Positions 10,956 through 21,819 of a DNA stretch of 64,000 nucleotides are shown here, in pieces. Every line of letters begins with the position of its first letter. The first letter of the stretch is position 1. This DNA is from Carallia brachiata (lineage: Eukaryota > Streptophyta > Magnoliopsida > Malpighiales > Rhizophoraceae). Position numbers and translations under genes: made by a program. The notes beneath the pieces are model-generated. The model was not told where the DNA came from, ran no database searches, and saw nothing but the letters and a program-made list of their open reading frames with translations. The stretch spans positions 564,370 to 628,369 of the forward strand of contig JADCRB010000057.1 in the NCBI GenBank assembly GCA_021464245.1. The letters are read 5' to 3'.

Positions 10956-11408
10956 TGTTAGTAAACAAACAGTTCAAGCTTCCCATAAAGTACGCTCGTG
11001 ATTCTTAATGTATCCGCAGCTTGTTTGAGATTTGACTTAGATGTCTTCAGTCCTATATACCAAATTTTACTAGGACGAAATTAGGTAGAATTTATGAGCC
11101 GTGGAAAGAGGAATCCATTTTTACCAAACTACAGAGAATGATCGAAGTATTAACTGTTGCCAAAACCCATTACAGCTTTGTTTCCGGTGCTAGTAAGGAG
11201 GTGTTTGGTTTTGTTGACAGAGAGTGTTGTTGCTGTTTGTTTGTAAAAAAATAAATTACAAAAGCATTTGGTTAAATTTTTTTTTTACTGTTCGAGATTA
11301 TTTTTTATTTCAAACAGAAATTGATTAGAAATGTACTTTACCCTCACTTTTTAGAGAGATCGGCAGCTGATGGTTTTTATTTTTACCAAATTATCCTTTT
11401 GTAACACG
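10956..11408. other. Spacer between the two fold-back elements
   Basis: No gene is seen. The stretch near 11204-11300 (GGAGGTGTTTGG start, TGTTGTTGCTG run) resembles the end of hAT-like MITEs. A possible partner end (AATAACAGGTAAATTAAAC near 12520-12540) lacks a matching duplication, so I do not call an element. Confidence 0.3.
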
Positions 11409-11418
11409 GTTTCCACGG

Positions 11419-11920
11419 GGGGATAAATATTTTTAAAGTCCTAAACCTTTAAATTTTTTTACGTTTGAAATCCTAAACTTTTTTAACATTTCATTTGAGT
11501 CCTAAATCTTTTAATTATTTACTATATCAGTCCTTTAAATTACGAAAAGTAGCCAATCTATTAATAAGTGAGTTTAATTTAATAAAAATCATTTAAAAAA
11601 GTTTAAATACATGAGTTAAATATTTTTTTCATCAACAAAATATGCATATTAAATATTTTTTTAATCAATAAATATACGAATTAAATAGGCAACATGTATA
11701 TTTTTTTATAAAAAAGACATTCAATTCATATATTTAATCTTTTTTAAATAATTTTTTGTAAAGTTAAAATTATTTTTTATTAGATTGATCACTTTTGTTA
11801 AACAGAGGGACTAATTTGGTAGAAAATCAAAAAGTTTAGGACTCAAATGAAATGTCAAAAAGGTTTAGGACTCAAACGTAAAAAAATCTAAAGGTTTAGA
11901 ATTAAAAAAATCCTTATCCC
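11419..11920. mobile_element. Fold-back element with 10-bp target duplication
   Basis: A 502-bp inverted-repeat element flanked by perfect direct repeats GTTTCCACGG (11409-11418 and 11921-11930). The arms pair over roughly 120 bp: GTTTGAAATCCTAAAC and CATTTGAGTCCTAAA on the left match GGTTTAGGACTCAAAC and AGTTTAGGACTCAAATG on the right. The ends read GGGATAA/TTATCCC. The core is AT-rich and noncoding. A 9-10 bp duplication suggests Mutator-type transposition. Confidence 0.75.
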
Positions 11921-11930
11921 GTTTCCACGG

Positions 11931-13431
11931 TACTTTTGCTTTGTTTTGCAAAACTTTTTCATGCTAATTGTAGTGAAGGATAATTCTTTGCTAAAAAAAA
12001 TTGTAGGAAATAATAATAATAAATGAGAGACCTACCAATAAATAAAATAATTTTTTTAATAAAATAATTTTTTGATCTTTTAAAAAGAAAATAATAATTT
12101 TTATAAGTGGTGTACATAGGCTCATTTTTTTAATTGGGCCAACAAAAGTAATATTATATTTCTTGAACACGATAATTGAATATTGAAAATAATATTTATT
12201 ATTTACTTTATAAATAGTAACCAACATACAATTTTTTTATATATTTATTATAAATTATAATTGATCTTCAAGTTATAAATTGAATAAACTTTTATGTATA
12301 AAAATATAATATATATTTTTATATGATTAGTTTAGATTAACTTGGAATTAAAAAATATATATATAATAATAAAATAAAAATATGTCTAAAATTTTTATTT
12401 TATTATTTAATCACTAACAGTAAGTATTAATTTAACTAAATTTTATAATTTTATTTTATTTATTAATAACAATGATAAATAAAAATAATTAATAATTAAC
12501 AATTAATAATAATAATTAATAACAGGTAAATTAAACATCTCCTACAACTGTAAATGGGATGGGATGGGATGGAGTGAAAAATGGTCCACTAAAATTGCGA
12601 ATTGGATTCTCGACAATAATACACAAGATAGTGTTTCCATGGTTTCCATGGGTCCACTGGAGGGTTCCCATCTGGCTTCTTTTTGTTTTTTTGTTTTTTT
12701 TTTTTTGACAGAACATCCGGCTTCTTTTGGAAACCAAGAATTTTATTTTGAAATATGAAGAGCGCATAAAGGCGAAGCAGATTCACGGAATGATTAGAAT
12801 TCCAGAATAAATCGAAAAAGAAACTCCGAGAAGAGGGTATTTAGATCCCCGAAAGCTGCCAGAGAGACAGCTAGATGCTGCAGTAGAAAGTCTGAAGTGG
12901 GGCTACAAGTTCCTGGCCTGTCCGACAGATCCATGGCTCGTGAATATACTTGTAATAATTCATTCAAGCATTTGCGAGGCAAGAAGCCTACTATTCACCC
13001 CCTACGAGATTTGAAAGTGAGCCAGTAAGCCCGACTAAAAACAAACAAAATGACGAAAAACACATCCGTCCTGTCTGGTTTCAAAATATCCACGCCTTGT
13101 TTGAAGTTTTCAAATTTTTAGGTAGCGACAATCTCACAATCTAGATGGTAATAGGAAAAGGAAAGAGACATTTGTTGGCCACCCCATGCAACAGAATATT
13201 ATCTCAAACGTTTTTCAATTCCAACACAATGATGTCAATGCTGATCAAATTTAAATTCTGATATCACAATGCAATAGGAAATGTGCTCTAGCTTAAACGG
13301 GAAATTAAATTGCAATAACAATAGCAACAGGAGCGACAGTAACAACCAAAAATAGTACAATAGCCAATGTATAGCTAAACAACCATCAGATGTGGCTGAA
13401 GCAAAGCAGATAATCTTGTTTGTTTAACTCC
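11931..13431. other. AT-rich spacer and 3' flank of the UAM gene
   Basis: 12000-12540 is extremely AT-rich low-complexity DNA. 12550-13431 has mixed composition, including a GGGAT pentamer repeat near 12555-12570, and grades into the 3' UTR of the minus-strand mutase gene. No supported gene. Confidence 0.4.
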
Positions 13432-15555
13432 CTACTTTGCAGGGCCATTGGGTAGTTTCGCAGGTTTTTGCCGCCACGGTTTTTCCCTCCGAAGAGTTTC
13501 TTCTTCCCAGGCTTCAATCCAAGTGACCATGGCATCGCTAGCTTATTGAAGTAGGGGTCTAACTTGCCAAGTCTCTCCTTGACCTGCTTAGCCAGTTCAA
13601 TGTAGCACTTCTGAACGGTTGTGCATTCCTTGGGAAGGACTGCAGTTTGGAAAAATGGGATCAGCTCCTCCTGCCAGAAGATTCCATTGTACTCCTTTTT
13701 CAGGTTCACAAAAGGGTTGCTTGCTTTGCTGTGCCAGATATAGGGCAGACCAGTCTTAACTCCCCATCCCATATGGTCGCAAATGAGCTGCAAGTTCAGC
13801 AACATACAAAACTTGAGTTTGACTACTTATAAGAAATAGATCTAAAATAGACCAGCTAATATGAACCAAAAACGCCAACTGCTAGAGGCTGTCTCATCCC
13901 GTGATAATGAGGACGTCAACACATTGTAGAGAAGGAAGCAAGTGATGATGTATAAAGAACCCATACCTTCATGCACCAGCCAGCCCACATATCATCGTAC
14001 CGTCCAATTGGTTGACCGTCACCCATGAGCCCAAAATACATTGCGGGTCCAATCAATTCACGGTTGAATGCCAGATTCATACCGCACATTGGGAAAAATG
14101 TTGCCTGGGAATTGTCATAACAGCATCAACATATCTGGAAAGCCAGAAGCAACAAACTGTAAGCTCAGCGTTAATCATGTTTTGCAGCAATCAAATGATC
14201 ATTGACAACCGGTCAGATACTCATGTACCTTGTATTTCTCTCAAGGGGCTTCACAAGCGAGTAGGAGCATCATAATCAGGAATGTTTGAGCCACAGGCCG
14301 TGTGAAACAGCAGTTGTGACGCCCTCACGGAGACTGAAAGGATATCCGCGCACAAAGTCTGCTCCTTCTCTGTATGGATCGTACAGAGTATTGAAGAAAA
14401 ATGGAGTGGATGGACTTAAAAGGTTTTTGATATGTTGTTCCAGTGCATTGATCTCTTTTCCTGATGGGTCCTTGGCAACCTGCACGTTAACAATGAATTA
14501 AGAAAACAAACCGAAAAAGGAAAAATGGTAAGCAGGTCCTGCATTATGCTGATGTTTTTGCAGATCTGTGTAGCACCATCTGCCCTTTAGGCAAGCACTA
14601 AAAGAAAGTTAAAAATTTTGCTTCAAAACAGCAAGGATATCAGCATCAATGCAGAAAATAAGCAATGCCATTCAGCATCACACTGCCTGATACTGAAAAT
14701 TGCAAGTTTTTCCAATGTACCACTAAACAGTTACAAAAGAATTCAATGCCGCCAGAGAAAACAGGGACATAAGAGCATTGGAAGTTTTAATTCAAGATCC
14801 AGACTTTCAAACAAAGGCTTCTAAAAACCACCGACACCTTAAACAAAAACAGAAAAACAAAAAACAAAAAAAAAAAAAATCCATCACAATCACCAGGTCT
14901 TTTTCCAAATCAAGTCCCAAAAACCAAAAATAAATAAGATCCAAAATGCCAAATACACCATCTCAGTAAAATCATATAAAGCCACATAATTAAGGTAAAG
15001 GAGCCAAAAATACATACATTTTAATTTAATAAAGTTCACATCTTTCCCAATTCAGGATCTCAAAAAACAAAAATCTAAGAGTTGCCTGCGTGCTGAAATC
15101 AAGCCAATTTCACCCAAAAAAAAACAACAACAACAAAAAAAACAAAACAGGAAAAAAAAAGCAAATATAAATTAAAACAAAAGGGGAAAAAAAACAGAGA
15201 GAAAAAAAAGAGAACTTACAAAGCAGTCGTCATCAATAGTGAAGATATACTTCTTCTTGGAAACCATGTAGCCAAAGCAGCGACAAGCAGAGTCCTTGAA
15301 GGAAATGCAAGAGGCCTTAGGACCCAGAATCCTGTTGATGTCGTTCCTGTTATAGAGCTCATAGTCAAAGCCATCAGGGACCTTGACGATCTTTGATGGG
15401 TCACCATCCTGGACTATGATCAGGTGGTATGGCTCAAAGAAAGGCCTCCACATCTCCAAGAAATCAAGGTTTCTGATTGTGGGTATCACTATATCTAGCT
15501 CATCTTTCAACAGGGGAGTGGGCTTCACGGTAGAAGAAGAAGAAGATCTTGCCAT
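13432..15555 (-). CDS. UDP-arabinopyranose mutase (reversibly glycosylated polypeptide), four exons with indels
   Basis: The protein interconverts UDP-arabinopyranose and UDP-arabinofuranose for cell-wall arabinan and glycoprotein synthesis, in the cytosol and at the Golgi surface. Exons are 15555-15220, 14479-14229, 14134-13967 and 13787-13432; all introns are GT-AG and phases fit. The start [12 protein letters not shown] precedes the family core: [30 protein letters not shown], the DDD motif (FTIDDDCF), [48 protein letters not shown] and GIFWQEE. Four single-base changes disturb the frame: an extra A near 14285-14287, a missing base near 14255-14258 (these two compensate but expose a TGA), a missing base near 14107 in exon 3, and one near 13538 that changes the C-terminus. 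Amino-acid conservation is otherwise very high, so consensus error is more likely than decay. Intact homologues have about 350-370 residues. Confidence 0.93.
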
Positions 15556-15615
15556 TGTTTTTGAGTTTTTGAGAGAGAAAAGAGGGTAATTGGCAAGACC
15601 TTCAAATAGAAAAAT

Positions 15616-15634
15616 ATGAGAGAGAGAGAGAGAG
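15616..15634. repeat. (GA)n/(CT)n tract in the UAM 5' UTR
   Basis: Pure GA dinucleotide run on the plus strand, hence CT on the transcribed-sense strand. Such Y-patch tracts are common in plant 5' leaders and are polymorphic. Confidence 0.8.
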
Positions 15635-15676
15635 AATGTAGAAACTGGGACGTCTTGTGGGAGATGTGTCAATCCA

Positions 15677-15685
15677 TATATATAG
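15677..15685 (-). promoter_or_regulatory. Likely TATA box of the UAM gene
   Basis: The minus strand reads CTATATATATGG about 120 bp upstream of the start codon. Between it and the ATG lies a pyrimidine-rich leader with a CT repeat, typical of plant core promoters. Confidence 0.5.
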
Positions 15686-17381
15686 ACAGAGGGCTTAGAT
15701 TGGAGGGAGGTAAAAAAAAAAAAAAAGTTACAAATTTGCTCTTATTTAAGGAATGTATTTATGAGTTTCTTTCTGACTTTTTATGCTTAAATGTGTAATT
15801 ATTGTTCTGACCTTCTTTATTAATTTACATCATTAATGTGATTTCTAGCACCAGTGTCCAGTTCATTTTCATGAAGCACAAATGTACAATTATATTCTGT
15901 AAAAAAAAAAAAACGCTTACATAATTTTTTTAATATAATTATTCAATAATTTATATTATAATATATTTATATTTATATTTTTTAATTTTTTTTAAACTTA
16001 AATTAACTAGTTAGTGGAAGAGGGACAGTTAAAGAGATTAAAAGTTCGAACTCTTAACTTTTATTTTTTTAACATACTGTCAATATTATTTGAGTTACAA
16101 ACTTATGACATATTTATATTTATTTTAATAAAAGTGGGTTACTTATTTTTTTTTTAATCTTTTATATTTTTTATTTTTAATTTTTTTTTTATGTTATTAC
16201 TTTTACTCAATGTTGCGTTCGGTGCCTCCTTACGCGGGAAAAAAACGCCAGAAAAAGGACGGACTAGATTGATTACGATCACGTATCTTTTTAGTACTTT
16301 TCAGTTTTCAATCCATTTCTCCTCCTCCCTTATTGAATCATTAACCAATAAAGAGACCTACATACCAAAAAAAAAAAAAAAAAGAGTTACCCAAGTTAAA
16401 TCAGACACTCGCTACCTTTTGATTTCAATTATACTGAAAAAATAATGAACAATACGTTTGGAGTAGCCCTGACAAGCTTGAAATTGGTTACGCAACAATT
16501 ATTAGTTATTTCTACCAAATATTTCCTCTTCTTTTTTTTTTTTTTTTTTTTGTATTGGCTACTAATTATTCACAGTAGCTCACCGACATGCTGATTATCA
16601 ACTGTTATACTTGTAATTATAAACAGAAAAGAAAAAGGGGAAAAGCTGTGAAGAAGAGCATTCCCATTTTCATGAGGTTTGTAATGAGGCGCTGCCCCAT
16701 GCCTCCCTTCACGGAAAAACCATTGTTTAGTAAGTTGTTAGTGCAGAATTTGAATCGGCGGCCTTTTCCGTGTAGAAAACAACTCGACGTCAAAACAGAA
16801 AAAATGCCTTTCAATTTTTGTCGCACATTGAAAATGTAGCTGTAAACCACTTAAAGTGATAGTATGATCATTAATTTATTGTACTTTTTTTCTTGTTAGT
16901 CTAAATTTGAATCTTTTTATTATCATTTATCCTCTAATAATTAAGAATTTGTGTTGAGAGAATAGTGTTGAATTTCAAACTCGTAAACACAATGACCAAA
17001 TGTATATGAGATTTATTCGGGTCTAATAGTACTTGAATATTATATCCTTCATTTTATAAAAGTTGAATGAGGATATCAACAAATACTTCCAATTTCAACT
17101 CATAAACAACATATTTATATGTATTCTTTTTTTTTTTTGGTTTAAAAAAATCGCTTTAGTATAATCTTTGGTGAAAATCTTGGTAAAACTAGGCATAAGC
17201 CTTTCTCTATCTATCTATTTTATTTTAATTAGCATAAATGGGAAGCTTACAGAAAGTTTTTTCCTTAATCTTAATTGCTATAGGGTAAATTTCCAATTTT
17301 TCTTCTTAATTTTTTTTATTTTCCTAAATTATTTTTCTAGTAAAAAATTTAATGTTATTACTTATATATGTAAATCCATTA

Positions 17382-17402
17382 CTCTCTCTCTCTCTCTCTC
17401 TA
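17382..17402. repeat. (CT)n microsatellite
   Basis: About ten CT units in AT-rich intergenic DNA. Confidence 0.85.
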
Positions 17403-17900
17403 TAAATATTTAACTCCCTAATTACATATAACTACAGAATTAATGCATCCATTAGTACTTAGTAATCATGGCAAATTCTCATTTGTTCATTTTAGTATTT
17501 TTTTTATTGTTAACATTCAATTATAATACATTTAATATATTATTTATTCTGTTACTAATTTAATAGTATTTGTTATTATTATTACTATTAAATTAATAAT
17601 AATCATGCCTTCATTGTCAACATTCACGCAATCTCCACATTATATTGTTATTATTTTAAAGTTATTCGTATGAAACTAAAAAGTTTTTCTGTTTTTTGCA
17701 TGTATCAATTGTCGCCACGACAAGATAGCAATTGATTTATGTTGTTTTTGCTTCATCTTTATGAAATTATCAAATTAGGTTAGGTTTATATTTCAATTTT
17801 CTTCTTCAAGATTGTAACTCACTAATTACCATTAACATAGCCGTAATAAGTATTGAACATTTTTTTTTTCCTTTACTTTTTACTTTATCATCCAAACAAT

Positions 17901-18174
17901 CTATTGATAGTTATTATTCCACTCCCCTTAATGATTATTTTGCTAATTACAATTAAATGTGATGTAAATTTTTTAACATTCTACGGTGACGGTTACAATT
18001 AGGTATCCAAAATTGCAATTCATGATTTTTCGATTACCTATTGAGAGTTATTAATTATGGCGATTAAAGACACTCTCTCTAATTATTTTACTAATTGCAA
18101 CTTTAATATGGTGTAAATATAATATAATATTACAATCGGATGTCAATAATTACAATTCATGATTTTTAAATTAC
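17901..18174. repeat. Diverged tandem duplication, period about 137 bp
   Basis: Two copies begin CTATTGATAGTTATTA (17901) and CTATTGAGAGTTATTA (18038). They share the order TAATGATTATTTTGCTAATT / TAATTATTTTACTAATT, a TGTAAAT block, GTTACAATTAGGTATCCAA / ATTACAATCGGATGTCAA, and ACAATTCATGATTTTT-like ends. Noncoding. Confidence 0.7.
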
Positions 18175-20864
18175 TATTAATTTTTTAGAATTTATATAAT
18201 ATTATTATTAATTGAATTTATACAAGTGCAATAGTCTCATGGATGCTCCTTTCTTCAATTTTTGCAACAATGTGGTTCTTTAATAAAGATAAAATTACAA
18301 CGAGTTGTTTCTTCTTATTTTCGAAAATTGAATTAGATTATGACTTTCATATCATTATTTCGCAATTGCATTGTTGCTATTCATTGAATGGGATGAACTA
18401 GAATGAGATATGGACTAATTTGTAAGAAATAAAAGAGCAATCTCCCTCTTTTGTTCAATATTACAGTTCCTCATAATTAAGATTAATAGGCAATAATTAA
18501 TTAAAATTAATAACAAATTTTCTGATAGTTCAACAATGAATTTGAAAATATTAAATAATTTTTGAGATCTCGCAACAAAAAATAAAGTATTTATTAAAGT
18601 TGAAGACATCTAAAAAAAATTACAAAAGAGAATCACGCGTTTGAGTCCTGCCGATATCAAATGGTGGGGTTAAATATATGTGAGGTTTACTAGTTTTTGA
18701 TCAGTCCAATGTCACTTATTGGGTCAAAGGTTTGTTTTCTTATGAGTTTAATATAGATAATTCAACTTACTTAATGATAGTGAACTCACAAATTTTTTCT
18801 GACGGGTCTATAAGACATTATCTTTATTTACCTCTTTTTTGAATTAAAAAAAAATTACAACAAGAATGAATCGAGCAAGAGGGCTAAAATGCCTGAAATG
18901 GTTACTCTTTCGTTTATTAAAAATTATAAAAGTTGTGTAACTAACTACATAATTTAACAGTAGAATAGTTTGAACTTTTAGCTTTTATCTCCTAAAATAG
19001 GATTCAACCCCTAATCCGCAATTGGAAGAAAAACTTTTTTATCTTCCATTTTCAAATTGAAAAAAAAATTTGAATCCTACTCAAGTAAATGTTATCCTAC
19101 TCAAAAAAATTACAGCATCTTCCTCACCGACACCCTGGAAGGTTTTGAACTTGAGATAAATGAAACCCATTAGTAATTTAGTAGTCCACATTTTTTGTTA
19201 CGTACGGAATCAATCTCTCTTTATTTCTATTTTTGTGTACAAAAAAAAAGGTAGTGATCTCGTCTAAAAGACATCGTTAATTTTCTTTCTTTTCCCCTTT
19301 TTTTTTTTATCTACCTATATTTTCTGGACGTAGATCACTAAAATAAATTCCCTTGCCTGTTGTTTATTTGTATTCTTGCTATAATAGTTTTTTCTTTTTA
19401 TTTTTTTTTCAACTAATGTTGGTCAACAATTATAACAAATCGGTTTAGCTACATTGCACTAAGTTATTTTTCTTATCTAATAAAAAATATAACTCAGCTA
19501 TGTTGAGAACGAGAGATTCACAATGCTTACGAGTTGATTTAATCTTATATAATATACAGTTTAATTTTGTAATACAAAAAACACATATAATTTTTAGTGG
19601 TTAGTCATGTTAGTTGTTAGATGGGAAAATGTAGGACTAAAGACTAAAAAGTAATAGGTTGTGTTGTACCGAGAAAAAAAAATTTTCCATCGAAAATTTT
19701 AGAATTTTTCAATTCTTTTTGTAAATAAAAAAAAAAAACGATGGAGCTAAATTGGAATCAAAACCTTAACCTTTACCAGACCAAATTGGAATTATCGGTT
19801 TTAACTGAAGTAAGAAGTAAACTGAGCCCAACTACTGGCTTGAAACTTAATATACTCAAAATCCAAAGAATTCAAAGTTAGACCCGAAATTAGATAAATC
19901 CAAGACTCCATACACTCAAAATTAATTCTTTCCTTTGAATAACAATAGATATTTCAAATTGGCATATTAAATTATTTGTAAGTAATTAATAGATTCAAGA
20001 AAATTAAGGCGACAACGACTTTAAAAAGAGTAGCATAATGAAAAACTTTGATGCACAATTACAAAAATTGGAGTTGACCTCTCAGAGAAAACTGTGATTA
20101 TATCATTAGTTTTTTGTTGTTAATTTCAGTACCATCTGTTCGATATGTTTAGTTGTAGAGACAATCAATTTTTTTTTTTGAAACAAATGAGAAAATATAA
20201 ATGTTATCATAAAATCTTTTTATGAAAAACTACATTAGCCGCACTAGACAATGAACTAATATTCTATACTTACCTTATAGAGTGATAAACTTCATGGTAT
20301 TTAGCACATACAATCGAACATACATTTAGTCTTATAGAATGTGTCGGAGTCAATTATTAGAACCCATCACTTACGTAGTACGAACGAATTATCTAAAATT
20401 GCTACACCACAATGAGCAATGATAAAGACAATCAGTTCTTATCACACCAATTGAAAGTAATTAAATTATAATAACATTTATTCGTGAGAAATAGGGCTAA
20501 ATGACAAAATTCGAATGTGTGGAACGCATTTCGTTCTTTCCTTTTTTTTTTTTTTCTTTCATGTGAAAACATGAAATGGGAAATTCTGAATGCTAAACCC
20601 AAGAAATCAAAAGCAGATTCCCACTCTAGTCCTGGGGAACGTGGGGGACGGGGCTTAAGACAGCTAAAAAAAAGCTCACTATTGCACATAGTTTTCATGT
20701 TGACGGCCTTACAGCAAATGCAAATGGTGGTCCTTTACATCTTAGAAAACGTGTCCCCCATCATATCATATTCATACGTCACATGCTTGCTACGTTTGCT
20801 TTTGTTTCTTTAATGTGTTTCTTTAATGTGTTTTCCTAATAATGTTCACCATCTTCATCGTGAT

Positions 20865-21177
20865 AGTGGCTGTGGTCTTTAAACTTGAAGGGTATATAGA
20901 GTTGTAGTTAGTTAATAGGAATTTGAGACGCGTGTTAATAAAATTTAGCTTTTCAGTAATTTTTTTTTCTTTTTTCTCACATATAAAAGACAAAAATGTA
21001 GAGAAAATTTATAATTTTTTGCCTTTTATACATGGGAGAAAGAAGAGAAATTCACTAAAATATATACACAAACATATTTATATATTTTTTTATATTTAGA
21101 ATATGGTGGTTGTGGTCTGTAAACTTGAAGCCCATATGGAGTCGTAGTCAGCTGCTAGGAATTTGAGATGTGTGTTT
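20865..21177. repeat. Pair of about 70-bp direct repeats, 240 bp apart
   Basis: Copies at 20865-20936 and 21105-21177 share TGTGGTCT.TAAACTTGAAG, ATATGGAG / ATATAGAG, GTCGTAGTCAG / GTTGTAGTTAG and TAGGAATTTGAGA. The DNA between is AT-rich, so this may be an old tandem copy or the ends of a small element. Confidence 0.6.
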
Positions 21178-21819
21178 AGATTCCATATGATTTGTAATTT
21201 CAACAAAATTGAAGTTCCAAACAAGCATGATTTTTTTTATTTGAGATCACGTAATATCTAGTTTAATAGATTGGTTAATCTAAATCGATTTAAACAGGAT
21301 TTCGAAGGGTGACAAAAGTTTATCAATCAGTATTTAACATGATTACATCTTTAAAATTTAAAATCAAAACTTTAGATTAAGCAGTAACATATTCTTACTA
21401 TCCACACCAACGCTTGTTCGAAACGACCTTAATTTCTGTCATCACTCATCGCTGAGAGAAACGAACAAGGACCTGGACTTGGTTGGGCCCAACCCAGTTA
21501 AACGAGGACTAATGCTGACTTTGCAGCCCACTTGCAATAGCAACGGTGACGTTTTTGTCAATCCAATGGCGCATTTGCACCGACTCGCCGGTTAGGGTTC
21601 TTTGGGAATAATAAATACAAATAAAAAAATGAACTAAGCATTCGGGCACTTGGAAAAAAAAAAAAAAAAAAACCAAAATCCAAACAAAATCGAATTCCAA
21701 GGACGCCGTAGGACTGTAGGAGACTTGGGAAACCATAGAATTTTATTATAAAAAGAAAAAAGCAAAAAGAAAACTCCGAAGGGTACAGTTAGTTGAATTG
21801 TGTGTAGTAGAAAAGGGGC

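Larger units (their letters stand above)
15686..21819. other. 6.1-kb AT-rich intergenic region
   Basis: Separates the divergent UAM and cytochrome b5 genes. It holds poly-A/T runs, a CT repeat at 17382-17402 and the two local duplications listed separately. Near 16005-16065 a GTTCGAACTC motif resembles a Pol III B box, but no full SINE could be drawn. No open frame here resembles a known protein. Confidence 0.5.

Noticed and set aside
11204..12540. Possible large hAT-like element enclosing the second fold-back
   Set aside because: Ends only loosely similar and the flanking 8 bp do not match.
16005..16065. Possible SINE (A/B-box-like motifs)
   Set aside because: Only the B-box-like GTTCGAACTC is convincing; no tail or duplication.
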